From contig NZ_CP099399.1 of assembly GCF_024721175.1 (NCBI RefSeq), positions 3,100,001 to 3,164,000 of the forward strand: a DNA stretch of 64,000 bases, read 5' to 3'. Position numbers and translations under genes: made by a program. This stretch comes from Rhizobium sp. Pop5 (GTDB taxonomy: Bacteria; Pseudomonadota; Alphaproteobacteria; Rhizobiales; Rhizobiaceae). The notes under the pieces are model-generated. The model searched no databases. It had not been told where the DNA came from and saw only the letters and a program-made list of their open reading frames with translations. Positions 53,996-63,232 of the stretch are shown here, in pieces. The number at the start of each line of letters is the position of its first letter. The stretch's first letter is position 1.

Positions 53996-54697
53996 ATGAC
54001 ATGGGAAGCACATAGTTTCGAGGGCTGGTCGCGCGTCGGAAGGCCGGCAAAAGGCAGCGATCTCCATTCGTCGCGGCCGCATGCGGCAAGCAGATCATCC
54101 AAACGGGCGATAGACCTTGTTATCGCGATCACCGCCCTGGTCTTGCTCGCCCCGCTTCTGCTGTTCGTCGCCTTGATCGTGAAGCTCTCCGACCGCGGCC
54201 CGGTCTTCTATTCCCATACGCGCGTCGGCGTCGGCGGGGCACCGTTCGGATGCCTCAAATTCCGGACCATGAAGACCGATGCAAGCGCCCAGCTTGCCGA
54301 ACTGTTGAAAAGCAATCCGGCTGCGCGCAGCGAATGGGAAGCGACGCGCAAGCTGAAGGACGATCCGAGAATTACCGCCGTCGGCGATATATTGCGGCGC
54401 TCGAGCATCGACGAGCTTCCTCAGCTCATCAACATCGTGCGCGGCGAAATGAGCCTTGTCGGTCCCCGTCCGATCACCGTCGAGGAGTTGCCTCGTTACG
54501 GCGAGCACATGTGGGCCTACATGGCCGTCCGCCCAGGCCTCACCGGTCACTGGCAAACCAGCGGACGCAACGACGTCAGCTACGAGTATCGGGTTTCCCT
54601 CGACGTTCACTATCTCAACAACTGGTCGCTCGCTCGGGACTTCGTCATCATCGCGAAGACCATACCTGCTCTGTTTTCGCAGCGCGGCTCTTACTGA
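53996..54697 (+). CDS. ExoY/WcaJ-type undecaprenyl-phosphate sugar-1-phosphate transferase (priming)
   Basis: A 233-residue bacterial sugar transferase that starts repeat-unit synthesis by moving sugar-1-phosphate onto undecaprenyl phosphate. A single membrane helix (AIDLVIAITALVLLAPLLLFVALIVKL) is followed by GPVFYSHTRVGVGG, FGCLKFRTMKTDA, RRSSIDELPQLINIVRGEMSLVGPRP and RPGLTGHWQTSGRNDVSYEYRV, the complete family motif set. ATG 53996 follows GGAGA; the upstream start at 53942 is unsupported. The sugar is probably Gal or Glc. Confidence 0.93.
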   Translation: MTWEAHSFEGWSRVGRPAKGSDLHSSRPHAASRSSKRAIDLVIAITALVLLAPLLLFVALIVKLSDRGPVFYSHTRVGVGGAPFGCLKFRTMKTDASAQLAELLKSNPAARSEWEATRKLKDDPRITAVGDILRRSSIDELPQLINIVRGEMSLVGPRPITVEELPRYGEHMWAYMAVRPGLTGHWQTSGRNDVSYEYRVSLDVHYLNNWSLARDFVIIAKTIPALFSQRGSY

Positions 54698-54813
54698 GCA
54701 TCCAGGGGAACTGCCGATCATGCCGGAAATCGGAAGATGCGCTGCTCCCCCGTCCCCTCCAAGCTGCCAACACCTGGTTCTCCCGTAGTCTCGCCATTTT
54801 GGATTAGGACGAC

Positions 54814-56577
54814 ATGACCTCAAGCACGATCTTCAGCGGCGTTTCCCCGATATCCCTGCCTCCGGCGTCCAACGGCGGGAGCAATTCGCCGCTGACCCCG
54901 CGGGATATGCTCTTTTTTCTCAGGATGCGCTGGCTGTGGATCGTGGCGACGACCGTCGTCTTCCTCGCAATGGCGGCAGGTTACCTCGTGACCGCCGTGC
55001 CGGCTTTCGTCGCCAGCACGCAGCTTGTGATCTTTCCCCAGGTGAGCGGCACCGAAGCACAGAGGGCTTTCGCAGAAGACGCTTTCATAGAAGGTCAGCT
55101 GGAGATCGCCAGGTCCAGCGACGTCGTCGGCGGAACGGTAAGAGTGCTCGATCTCGACAGCGATCCCGAGTTTGTCGATCGAGAGCCTTCGCTGCAGGAT
55201 AGGACGAAGAACTGGCTGATGGGGATTTCTTCGCAAACGGAGACGGCATCGCAGGAAGCCGCAGGCAAAGGAACGCGCGGCGCACAGCCGCAGACGGAGG
55301 AAGAGCGGCTCCACGACTGGGCGATCGCCACGCTGGTGAACATGATCGAAATACGTCGGATCGGAAGCTCGACGATCATCGAGATATCGGCTTCGGCATC
55401 GACCCCTCAGAAGGCTGTCGCCATCGCCGATACGCTCGCCACGCAATATATCCAGAAGAACATCGCCATGAAGGCCGACGCCTCCCGGCAATATAGCGAT
55501 TGGCTGGAGAAATTCATCAGGGAACAGCAGCGCGGTCTGGCCGATGCCGCCAGCGCCTTGAGCACCTTTACCAATACGCCGCGCGATCAGTTCAAGCTCG
55601 CGGAACTGCAGAGCGCGACGGATGCCCGCCGCACCCTTTATGAAAGCACCCTGACCCAGCTGACCGAAGCCAAGCAGCGCATAACCTATCCCGTGTCCGA
55701 CGCCACGATCGTTTCGCGGGCAACGCTGCCGCTCTCGAAGGCAAGACCGCGCAGCACACTCATCATCGCCTTCGCGGGCGCCGTTGGCCTCGGCGTTGGC
55801 CTGGCGCTCGCCATCATCAGGCACGCCGGCGACCGCCGGATCGTCCGGCCCCATCAGATCGCGGAAGTCAATGGGCTGCCCTTCGTCACTTTGCTGTCGA
55901 GGTCGACGAAGACCCGCAATGGACAATTCGCGCGGTCCCCCGCCGCCGGCGCGGGCAGCAGCACCGCGACCACCTATCCCGTCATTCCCGGCATGGCGGA
56001 ACTCAGCGCGACGGTCGTCGGCCTTCGGCGCAAACGCCGGGTTGTCATCGGTGTGGTCGCCGTCGATCCCGGCAACGGGGCATCGACCATCGCTTATGAA
56101 CTTGCGGTTTTGTCGTCAATATCGGGGGCGCGAACGCTGCTGATCGATGCGGCTGCGCAGAAATCCTCGCTCAGCAAATCGATCGCCCCCCATAGTTCCA
56201 TTGGTCTCGTCGATGTTCTCGACAATGGCGAGTTGATACAGACGGCCGCATTGCCGCTCGCCCCGACTCTGAAGTTTCTTCCCCTCGGCAAGGTCGAAGC
56301 GGTGACGCCGGCCATTCGCCTGAGTTCCCGTCGCACGCAGCTAAGCTTCGCCGAGCTAAAGAAGGAATTCGACGCCATATTCGTCGACATTTCCGCCTTC
56401 TCCACGTCGCCTGACGCCAATGCCATTGCGCCGGAGCTGGATGGGGTCCTCGTGATCACTTCGCATGGGCGCACCTCGATCGACGATACGACGCGCGTCA
56501 TCGACACCATGCGCAATGTCGGCGCCGAAATCCTGGGCGCGGTCATCAACCATGCACCGAAGAGAATGCAGTCATGA
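54814..56577 (+). CDS. Polysaccharide co-polymerase with degenerate BY-kinase-like domain (Wzc/ExoP-like)
   Basis: A 587-residue inner-membrane protein that would control chain length and export. A Wzz-type domain lies between membrane helices at about 41-63 and 315-335, with a coiled periplasmic part. The cytoplasmic domain (about 395-580) has the kinase fold, but the Walker A region is DPGNGAST (418-425) with Ala in place of Lys. Walker A' is LLIDAA, without the second Asp, and there is no C-terminal tyrosine cluster. Walker B-like FVDIS is near 525. Kinase activity is thus unlikely. Its stop overlaps the next gene by ATGA. Confidence 0.85.
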   Translation: MTSSTIFSGVSPISLPPASNGGSNSPLTPRDMLFFLRMRWLWIVATTVVFLAMAAGYLVTAVPAFVASTQLVIFPQVSGTEAQRAFAEDAFIEGQLEIARSSDVVGGTVRVLDLDSDPEFVDREPSLQDRTKNWLMGISSQTETASQEAAGKGTRGAQPQTEEERLHDWAIATLVNMIEIRRIGSSTIIEISASASTPQKAVAIADTLATQYIQKNIAMKADASRQYSDWLEKFIREQQRGLADAASALSTFTNTPRDQFKLAELQSATDARRTLYESTLTQLTEAKQRITYPVSDATIVSRATLPLSKARPRSTLIIAFAGAVGLGVGLALAIIRHAGDRRIVRPHQIAEVNGLPFVTLLSRSTKTRNGQFARSPAAGAGSSTATTYPVIPGMAELSATVVGLRRKRRVVIGVVAVDPGNGASTIAYELAVLSSISGARTLLIDAAAQKSSLSKSIAPHSSIGLVDVLDNGELIQTAALPLAPTLKFLPLGKVEAVTPAIRLSSRRTQLSFAELKKEFDAIFVDISAFSTSPDANAIAPELDGVLVITSHGRTSIDDTTRVIDTMRNVGAEILGAVINHAPKRMQS

Positions 56578-57587
56578 CCTTACCTTCGGCAGGAGCAACC
56601 AGTCACGGCGGGTCGACGCCGGCTCCCTGCGGCCCCGAAGCCATGGCGGGGCATGCAGGCCGTCCGTTGAGAATTGCCTTCGGCATCGCTTCGGCGGGCC
56701 GCGCTTCGATACTGCGGGAGACGGTCGATTATCTCGCCGGCCTGCCGGACCAGGCGGAACGGCTTATCGTCTGTGTGCCTGTGATCGACGACGCCGCCGG
56801 GCTCACCGACCGTCGCGGCCTCGACATCATCGTCGGCAGCCGCGGCCTGACCTCCCAGCGCAACAGGATCATCCAGGCAGCCGCCGCCGATACCGATATC
56901 CTGATCTTCCTGGACGACGACTTCATTCCGGCCGCCACCTTCCTGTCGCGCATGGCGAACGTCTTCGCGACGAAGCCCGAGGTCGTGATCGCCACGGGCG
57001 AAGTTCTCGCCGACGGCGTCCTGGACGGCGGCCTCCACATGTCGGAAGCGCTGCGGGTTCTCGAAACCGCGGGTGAAGCCGCCGAGCAGGTGACGGATGT
57101 CTATAACGCCTACGGATGCAACATGGCGGTCCGCCTTTCACCCGTCATCGAGCACGCGGTCAGCTTTGACGAAGCGCTGCCGCTTTATGGCTGGCTCGAG
57201 GATGTCGACTTCAGCAGGTCCATCGCCCGCTATGGCAGGTCCGTGCGCGTAGAAGGCGCCCGCGGCGTGCATCTCGGCGTCAGATCCGGACGCCAGCCCG
57301 GCCGCAGGCTCGGCTATTCGCAGGTTGCCAATCCCGCCTACCTGATCCGCAAGGGCACGATGTCGAAGGGCCGCGCGATCACGCAGATCGGCCGCAACAT
57401 TCTGGCGAATGCGTCGGGCATTCTGTCCAACGACCGCCTGATCGACCGGTGGGGACGTTTGAACGGCAATCTGCTGGCGCTGTCCGACCTTTTCGTCGGC
57501 CGCGCCTCTCCGTCCCGCATTCTCGAATTCGCCAATCCCCTGCCGCGCGAAATGCCTTCGCCGTCGATCGCAACGAAACGGAGATAG
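56574..57587 (+). CDS. Glycosyltransferase family 2
   Basis: A 337-residue GT-A transferase without membrane helices. IAFGIASAGRASILRETVDYL starts the nucleotide-binding domain, GLTSQRNRIIQAA and the metal-binding LIFLDDDFIP follow, and GWLEDVDFSRSIARYGR resembles the C-terminal ED-x catalytic region. It is coupled to the co-polymerase gene and lies 4 bases before the export gene. Sugar unknown. Confidence 0.88.
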   Translation: MTLPSAGATSHGGSTPAPCGPEAMAGHAGRPLRIAFGIASAGRASILRETVDYLAGLPDQAERLIVCVPVIDDAAGLTDRRGLDIIVGSRGLTSQRNRIIQAAAADTDILIFLDDDFIPAATFLSRMANVFATKPEVVIATGEVLADGVLDGGLHMSEALRVLETAGEAAEQVTDVYNAYGCNMAVRLSPVIEHAVSFDEALPLYGWLEDVDFSRSIARYGRSVRVEGARGVHLGVRSGRQPGRRLGYSQVANPAYLIRKGTMSKGRAITQIGRNILANASGILSNDRLIDRWGRLNGNLLALSDLFVGRASPSRILEFANPLPREMPSPSIATKRR

Positions 57588-57591
57588 ACCG

Positions 57592-58977
57592 ATGCAGCGC
57601 ACCTCCTTGTCCGATCGCCTCATCTCAGCGGCACTTGCCCTGCTGGCATTCTGCTTCATGGCCGGTTGGAGCGCCGCTCACGCGCAGACATTTTCGCTCG
57701 TGCCGGAAGACAAGGTAAGGCTGCGCGTCGTCGAATGGCGCTCTACAGATTCGCGCTATGCCAGCTGGGAGGCGCTCGACGGTGTCTACACCATCGACGA
57801 CGCCGGCAACCTCTCGATTCCGATCGCAGGCCAGGTGCAGGCAACCGGAAAGACGACCGAAGAACTCGCCGATGCCATCGCCAGCGCGCTGGGTGAAAAG
57901 GCGCAACTTCCGGGCAAGCCGTATATCGCCCTGGAGATTGCCGAACATGCGCCGATCTTCGTGACCGGAACCGTCCAGACCCCCGGGCGCTATCCCTTCG
58001 AACCCAACATGACCGTCATGAAGGCCGTCAGCATCGCCGGCGGCTTTCTGCGGGAACGCGAGGACAATACCTACTACGAGCGCGACCGGATCCAAGCCGC
58101 CGGCTCCTATCGAACCGCCGTTCTCAACCGGCGCGATCTCCTGATGCGCCAGGCACGCCTGCGCGCCGAAATCGCCGGCGAGCAGAGTTTCGAGATCCCT
58201 GCCGAACTCGTAGGTACGCCGGATGTGGACAAGCTGAAGGCCCAGGAATTGAACCTGATGCGGCTGCGGCGCATCGACATCGACAGCCAGATCGAAGCGG
58301 CCAACGATCTCACCCGTCTCTATGGACAGCAGGTCGAGTCGCTCGAGGCCAAGATCAGCACGCAAAAACGGCAGATCGAGCTTGCCCAGAAGGAATTGGA
58401 CAACGTCAACAGCCTCGTGACCAAGGGCCTTGTCAGCAACTCCCGCCAGGTTTCGGTCGACCGCTGGGTCGCGGACGCTCAAGGCACGCTGATCGATCTT
58501 GAAGTTGCCCTCACCACGGCTCGCCAGGGCCTCAGCGAGGCCGACCGCTCCAAGATCAACATCGTCAACAGGCAGAACAGTGAAAATCAGGATCTGCTGA
58601 ACCAGGTCAATCTCGCAATCGGCAGGGCGGCGATCGATATACAGGTGGCGCAGCTTCTGGGCGAGCAGGCCGGCTACGATGCTCAACTCGCCCAGATCCA
58701 TGCAGAGACGCCGGGCGTCGGCAGAGCGCAGAAGAACTACAGGATCGTCCGTCGCAACGACGACGGAACCTCTTGTACCATCGTGGCGGACGAGCAAACG
58801 GCATTGCTGCCGCATGATCTCGTCGAAATCGGTTTGGACACCGCCCTTCAGGCATCGCCATCACAGCCGCAGCCTGAGGGCGCGCCGCAAAGGCAGAGCT
58901 CGACAGCTCCATTGTCCGATGTGGCCGTGGACAATCGCGCGGCCGCCGGCTGGATATCCCAGGCGGGATCGAATTAG
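57592..58977 (+). CDS. Polysaccharide export protein (OPX; ExoF/Wza-like)
   Basis: A 461-residue secreted protein. The signal peptide (LISAALALLAFCFMAGWSAAHA) is cleaved before QTFSLVPEDK. No lipobox cysteine follows, unlike Wza. A polysaccharide-export domain (YTIDDAGNLSIPIAGQVQATGKTTEELADAIA) is followed by an SLBB-like region (IFVTGTVQTPGRYPFEPNMTVMKAVSIAGGF). Then comes a long helical coiled coil at about 205-330. This order, without a terminal barrel helix, is that of rhizobial ExoF. It would form the periplasmic/outer part of the export channel. Confidence 0.9.
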   Translation: MQRTSLSDRLISAALALLAFCFMAGWSAAHAQTFSLVPEDKVRLRVVEWRSTDSRYASWEALDGVYTIDDAGNLSIPIAGQVQATGKTTEELADAIASALGEKAQLPGKPYIALEIAEHAPIFVTGTVQTPGRYPFEPNMTVMKAVSIAGGFLREREDNTYYERDRIQAAGSYRTAVLNRRDLLMRQARLRAEIAGEQSFEIPAELVGTPDVDKLKAQELNLMRLRRIDIDSQIEAANDLTRLYGQQVESLEAKISTQKRQIELAQKELDNVNSLVTKGLVSNSRQVSVDRWVADAQGTLIDLEVALTTARQGLSEADRSKINIVNRQNSENQDLLNQVNLAIGRAAIDIQVAQLLGEQAGYDAQLAQIHAETPGVGRAQKNYRIVRRNDDGTSCTIVADEQTALLPHDLVEIGLDTALQASPSQPQPEGAPQRQSSTAPLSDVAVDNRAAAGWISQAGSN

Positions 58978-59099
58978 GAGGCTGTTGTGATCATCGACGA
59001 CAGCCGGCGGCTTTCGCTCCGGGCAAGCCGAAAAGTGGACGCCGGTCTTCGGCAAAAGCGCTGCCCCGGCGGTTCTCCTCTGGGATCGGGAGCGGAAAC

Positions 59100-60569
59100 A
59101 TGTCGATAGAACCGATCGGCTTCATCACCCTCTTCCTTGGCGTGCTCACCATGGTCAACGGTGCGCGCTTCGCGATCGTGGCCCTTTGCCTGCTGACGCT
59201 GCTCGGCGCCGCAGCCGCTCTGCAGTTGCCCGCTCTTGGCGGCAGCAGCATTCAGCCGAGCCATCTTCTGGTGCTCTTTCTCGTCGCGGCCGTCCTGCTG
59301 CGCCCCGTTCAGACGCAGGCCACGCTCACAAGCCTCGCCTATCCGGGTCCCAGCTTCTGGTTTGCCGCCTATATCCTGTTTTCCGTGGTGTCGTCTTTCT
59401 TCCTGCCCCGTATCTTTGCCGGTGCGACCCTCGTCTATTCCTCCGCACGAGACCCCTCCGGCATGATGTCGACGGTGGCCGCTCCGCTCGCTCCCGGCTC
59501 ATCCAATCTCAGCCAGTCCGTCTATTTGCTGGGTGACCTCGCCTGCTTTGCGGTCGTCGCCGGGCTTGCGAGACTGGGATATGCCCGTTTCATCTCGCGG
59601 CAGCTGATCATAGCCTCGATCGTATGTTTCGCCTTCGCGCTTATCGATTGGGGAACGTTCCTGACCGGCCAGTCGCAGCTGCTCGATATCATCAGAAATG
59701 CGAACTATACGATGCATACGGCCGAGGCGATCCACGGCTTCAAGCGCATCGTCGGTCCCTTTCCCGAGGCGAGCATGTACGGCGCCGTCGCATTGGCTTA
59801 TTTCTGCTTCGCGCTCATGCTTTGGCTGGAGCGCGTTCAAAGCGGCCTGGCGGGGCTTGCAACTCTCCTCATCGGCCCGACGATCGTTCTGTGCACATCG
59901 ACAACCGCCTATATCGCAGGTGTCATCGCCGTCTGCATGTTCGTGCTGTTCTGCCTGAAGCGACTGATCCGCGGCCCGACCGCCGCCTCGCACGTGACGT
60001 TCCTGGTGATCACGCTGTTCCTGATCCCTTGCGCCATCGTCGCGCTCAGCCTTGTCCCCGATGCATGGGATTCCGTTGCCGGTCTCGTGAACACCACCGT
60101 CTCGGACAAGCTCCAGTCGCAATCCGGCGAAGAACGCACCGCCTGGAACACGCTGGCATTGATCGCCTTCGTCGACACCGCCACTTTCGGCGCCGGGCTC
60201 GGCACGGTTCGGGCCTCAAGTTTCATTGCCGCATTGCTGTCCAATGTCGGATTGACCGGCACCCTTCTTTTCGCCAGCTTCCTCTACAGCCTTTTGAGAG
60301 CGTCCGGCCGGCGCATATCCGGCGATCGCGAGACGCATGCGATCGGAAACGCCGCGATCATGGCATCCATTGCGCAGATCGGCTCGGCGGCAATCTCGGG
60401 AAGCGGTACCGATCTTGGTCTGTTGTTCAGCACCACCGCCGGTCTGGCGGCGGGGTGTCTGGCAGACCCCTACATCGCACGGCATCCGGCCGCCCGGATG
60501 CTCACGAACCGGCGCCCACCGGAGGCTTCGGCGTCTCTTACGAGAACGCCGACGTTGGTAACGCGATGA
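59100..60569 (+). CDS. Wzy-type polysaccharide polymerase / O-antigen-ligase-like membrane protein
   Basis: A 489-residue membrane protein with about 11-12 hydrophobic segments and a large periplasmic loop in the second half (DKLQSQSGEERTAWNTLALIAFVDTATFGAGLGTVRASSF). The pattern 'R-x-x-W ... GxGxG' is typical of Wzy/WaaL-family enzymes. With the flippase and co-polymerase it would complete a Wzx/Wzy pathway. Low sequence conservation in this family makes the polymerase call contextual. It starts 122 bases after the export gene. Confidence 0.8.
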   Translation: MSIEPIGFITLFLGVLTMVNGARFAIVALCLLTLLGAAAALQLPALGGSSIQPSHLLVLFLVAAVLLRPVQTQATLTSLAYPGPSFWFAAYILFSVVSSFFLPRIFAGATLVYSSARDPSGMMSTVAAPLAPGSSNLSQSVYLLGDLACFAVVAGLARLGYARFISRQLIIASIVCFAFALIDWGTFLTGQSQLLDIIRNANYTMHTAEAIHGFKRIVGPFPEASMYGAVALAYFCFALMLWLERVQSGLAGLATLLIGPTIVLCTSTTAYIAGVIAVCMFVLFCLKRLIRGPTAASHVTFLVITLFLIPCAIVALSLVPDAWDSVAGLVNTTVSDKLQSQSGEERTAWNTLALIAFVDTATFGAGLGTVRASSFIAALLSNVGLTGTLLFASFLYSLLRASGRRISGDRETHAIGNAAIMASIAQIGSAAISGSGTDLGLLFSTTAGLAAGCLADPYIARHPAARMLTNRRPPEASASLTRTPTLVTR

Positions 60570-60589
60570 TCGCCGATTTTATCCCGACA

Positions 60590-60889
60590 TCAGCCTTGCT
60601 GACGCTCGCTCGCGGCAGCGACACTGTCTGCGGCGGAACTGCTTTCCCGCGACCTGGCGCTGCGCCGTACAAATCCGGACAGGAACACGCCCGCGACATA
60701 GCCGATTTCCATGAGCACGAGGATAGCAATGCCGGAAAGCATCGCCGCAGCTACGGAAGACCCGTCCGCGAAAGTCACCCTGCCGAAGCCGATTGCCACA
60801 AGGAACGCGAATATTGCGAAGGCCCAGGCCCGGATGGAAGTGCCGGCAGCGATCGAAACCAGAGCGGCCACGAGTGCGGTGATCAGCAT
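60590..60889 (-). CDS. Small membrane protein of unknown function
   Basis: A 99-residue protein with two or three hydrophobic helices (MLITALVAALVSIAAGTSIRAWAFAIFAFLVAIGFG and VAAAMLSGIAILVLMEIGYVAGVFLSGF) and a charged, Ser/Ala-rich tail. The ATG has a strong AAGGAGG site six bases upstream, which supports a real gene. It is the only minus-strand gene within the right arm, pointing back at the polymerase gene, so it has its own promoter. I do not recognise the family. Confidence 0.65.
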   Translation of the reverse strand: MLITALVAALVSIAAGTSIRAWAFAIFAFLVAIGFGRVTFADGSSVAAAMLSGIAILVLMEIGYVAGVFLSGFVRRSARSRESSSAADSVAAASERQQG

Positions 60890-60994
60890 GACAATCCTCC
60901 TTCCCTCTGCATCCCGACAGCGGTCCGCGCGGTAACCCTCGACCCGCGGAACACGATATCAAAACACAGCCTCGAGACAGGCAAGGCACTCTTC

Positions 60995-61201
60995 ATGGCG
61001 AATATCTCAACAATGAATCATCCCAAAGCCGCCGGCAGCCAGGCGCCGTTCCATCCAACGGGCAGGTCTGCCAGCCGCAATATATACAGGACTGGGCCGT
61101 CATACGACAGGTCCGTCGGCTCTATCAACAACTGTTCCCTCGACCTGCAGGACAACAATGCTTCGCTGCTATTGCAGGCAACCGGAAGGGTGATGACATG
61201 A
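60995..61201 (+). CDS. Possible small protein before the GT8 gene
   Basis: A 68-codon frame starting ATG 60995 and ending in an ATGA overlap with the GT8 gene. The product (MANISTMNHPKAAGSQAPFH..., ending ATGRVMT) has no recognisable domain, is polar and lacks a signal peptide. Only a poor AAGG site lies upstream. It might be a coupled leader peptide or not a gene. Without it, 60890-61197 is a gene-free 308-base stretch carrying the promoters of the small membrane protein and perhaps GT8. Confidence 0.3.
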   Translation: MANISTMNHPKAAGSQAPFHPTGRSASRNIYRTGPSYDRSVGSINNCSLDLQDNNASLLLQATGRVMT

Positions 61202-62109
61202 ACAACCAATGCATCGTTTACGTCACGGACGTCGAGTATTCTTTTCCGACCATTCTGTCGGCGCTCCAGGCTCGCAAATTTGCAAGCCCTGCAACAGATG
61301 TCTGCGTCCTCATGTCCGAACATCTCGCCAATTTCGAAGAGCTTAAAGCGCTGCTTGCGGCAAGCAGGGTCGAATTGATCGATGCGGCCGAAGCGCTGCA
61401 GGATTCGCTCGGCAAGCTCGACGGTTCGCATTTTCAGGGACGCATCAGTGTCAGCACGATGGCCAAACTGGTCCTTTGCGAAGTCCTGCCCGCCAACTAT
61501 ACCCAGATCATCTACCTTGATGGGGATACGCAGATCGTCAGCGATCTCGGCGCATTCGAAAGCGCCGCCGTTCCCGAGGGCCGGTTTTTCGCGGCCCGCG
61601 ACTACACGGCGATCCACGACTTTCTCGCCACAGGAAAGAACAGCCACTATTTCAACGCCGGTGTCCTGAAGTTCCATCGCAACGGCTGGATCGGGCAGGA
61701 GGCGCTCGAACTTTTTGCCAGAAATCCCGAAGCATGCGATGGCAAGCATGATCAGGGCGCATTGAACTATGTCTGCGGCACCTCGCTCATCCTGATATCG
61801 AACCGCTGGAATTTCCCCAAGCAGTTCCTTCACCTCGTCAACATGTCCTCCTTGTCGATCGTCCATTATATGGCGCATCCAAAGCCGTGGCATGGAACCT
61901 TCTTTCCGTGGACCGACACGGAAAGCCAAGTCTATGTCGACCTGCGCAAGGCACATCCGATCTATAACTCGCTGTATCGCGGAATAAGCTTCGATCGTAA
62001 GATGCTGTATAAATACCGGTCGATACGGGCGCGCATCCACAACGCCATCGAGAATGGCGGACCCAATCCGCGGGTCCAGAGCCTCCTGGTCGGCGACTAT
62101 GCCGTATGA
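61198..62109 (+). CDS. Glycosyltransferase family 8
   Basis: A 303-residue retaining GT-A transferase of the LgtC/glycogenin family. The DxD motif is IIYLDGDTQIV. YFNAGVLKFHRNGW and HDQGALNYVC follow, and the C-terminal HYMAHPKPWHG has the metal-binding His typical of GT8. It probably adds a galactose or glucose in alpha linkage; the sugar is not certain. It overlaps the next transferase by 11 bases. Confidence 0.92.
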   Translation: MNNQCIVYVTDVEYSFPTILSALQARKFASPATDVCVLMSEHLANFEELKALLAASRVELIDAAEALQDSLGKLDGSHFQGRISVSTMAKLVLCEVLPANYTQIIYLDGDTQIVSDLGAFESAAVPEGRFFAARDYTAIHDFLATGKNSHYFNAGVLKFHRNGWIGQEALELFARNPEACDGKHDQGALNYVCGTSLILISNRWNFPKQFLHLVNMSSLSIVHYMAHPKPWHGTFFPWTDTESQVYVDLRKAHPIYNSLYRGISFDRKMLYKYRSIRARIHNAIENGGPNPRVQSLLVGDYAV

Positions 62110-63157
62110 CGATGCATTGTTGGTTCGCCCCGAGATGAGCTATGCCGCTTCCGCCGCCAGCATCTCGCACTATGTCAAAGCTCGCCTGCGTCGCTCGCTC
62201 AAGGCCCGGCAGCTTCGCTACAACAGGCTGCGCAGCGGCCTCAAGCAGGCGCGTCACGTCCTCATCTGCGTGATCCGTGACGAAGGGCACCGGCTGGCAT
62301 TCTTCCTGCAATATTATCGCGATCTCGGCTTCGAGCACTTCATCTGTATCGACAACGGCTCGACGGATGGCACCATCGAATTGCTGTCAGGCTTCGACGA
62401 CGTTTCCCTGATTTCCGCTCATGGGTCCTATAAGGCAGCGAGGTTCGGAAACGACTGGATCAACGAAGTCATCAATCGCCATTGCCGGGACAAATGGGTC
62501 CTCTATGTCGATGCGGACGAGTTCCTGGTCTATCCGCATTGCGACATCCGGCCGATCGATCAATTGACCGCCTACATCGAATCCATGGGCGGCCACTCCC
62601 TCCGCTCGGTCATGATCGATATGTACAGCCCGCACCCGGTTCTTGAAAACATATGCGAACCCGGTCGAAACCCGCTGGAGGTCTGCAATCTCTTCGACCG
62701 ATCCGGTTATGTCGCGCATTTCGACAAACGCAATCGGACGATATGGATCAAGGGCGGCGTCCGCGGGCGCGTCTATTTCCGCAATCGGCTCTGGGACGGC
62801 CCCGCGCTCAACAAGATACCCCTGGTCTATGTTGCCGGCGAACGCCTGTTCCTCAAGTCGTCGCACCAGGTCTGGCCGCTTTCCCTAAATTTGGGCGAGA
62901 TGCGCGGGGCGCCCGGCGTATCCGGCGCTCTCCTGCATTTCAAGTTCCTGTCGACCTTCGTACACAAGGTCGCCGATGCGGCGCACCGCGCTGAACATAC
63001 GGAGGAATATACCGTTTATTCCTCGAGTAAGGAGATCGATCATTTCGTCTATGACGATACTGGCACTTACCGAAGCTGGAAGGATCTGTCCGATCACGGA
63101 CTGATCCAGGGCGAAGGATGGAAATACTGGAAGAACGCTTCGGAGAGCGAGGTCTAA
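62099..63157 (+). CDS. Glycosyltransferase family 2-like (Glyco_tranf_2_4 type)
   Basis: A 352-residue transferase. After a basic helical N-terminus comes the family core VLICVIRDEGHRLAFFLQYYRDLGFEHFICIDNGSTDGT, then the metal site VLYVDADEFLVYP. The C-terminal half contains LLHFKFLSTFVHKV, as in related bacterial surface-glycan transferases. ATG 62099 is used, 11 bases before the GT8 stop; the longer frame to 62054 lacks support. It is the last gene of the right arm. The substrate is unknown. Confidence 0.85.
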   Translation: MPYDDALLVRPEMSYAASAASISHYVKARLRRSLKARQLRYNRLRSGLKQARHVLICVIRDEGHRLAFFLQYYRDLGFEHFICIDNGSTDGTIELLSGFDDVSLISAHGSYKAARFGNDWINEVINRHCRDKWVLYVDADEFLVYPHCDIRPIDQLTAYIESMGGHSLRSVMIDMYSPHPVLENICEPGRNPLEVCNLFDRSGYVAHFDKRNRTIWIKGGVRGRVYFRNRLWDGPALNKIPLVYVAGERLFLKSSHQVWPLSLNLGEMRGAPGVSGALLHFKFLSTFVHKVADAAHRAEHTEEYTVYSSSKEIDHFVYDDTGTYRSWKDLSDHGLIQGEGWKYWKNASESEV

Positions 63158-63232
63158 AGCATACGGCCGCAACCGGCCAGGCGGCGGGTCTCGACGGGTT
63201 TCCCTTATTCTATTTGCCTTTATCCAGCCGCC

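Noticed and set aside
59624..61201. A 525-codon plus-strand frame overlapping the polymerase gene
   Set aside because: Most of it is out of frame within the membrane protein and is Arg-rich. Only its last 68 codons lie outside, and these are listed separately with low confidence.
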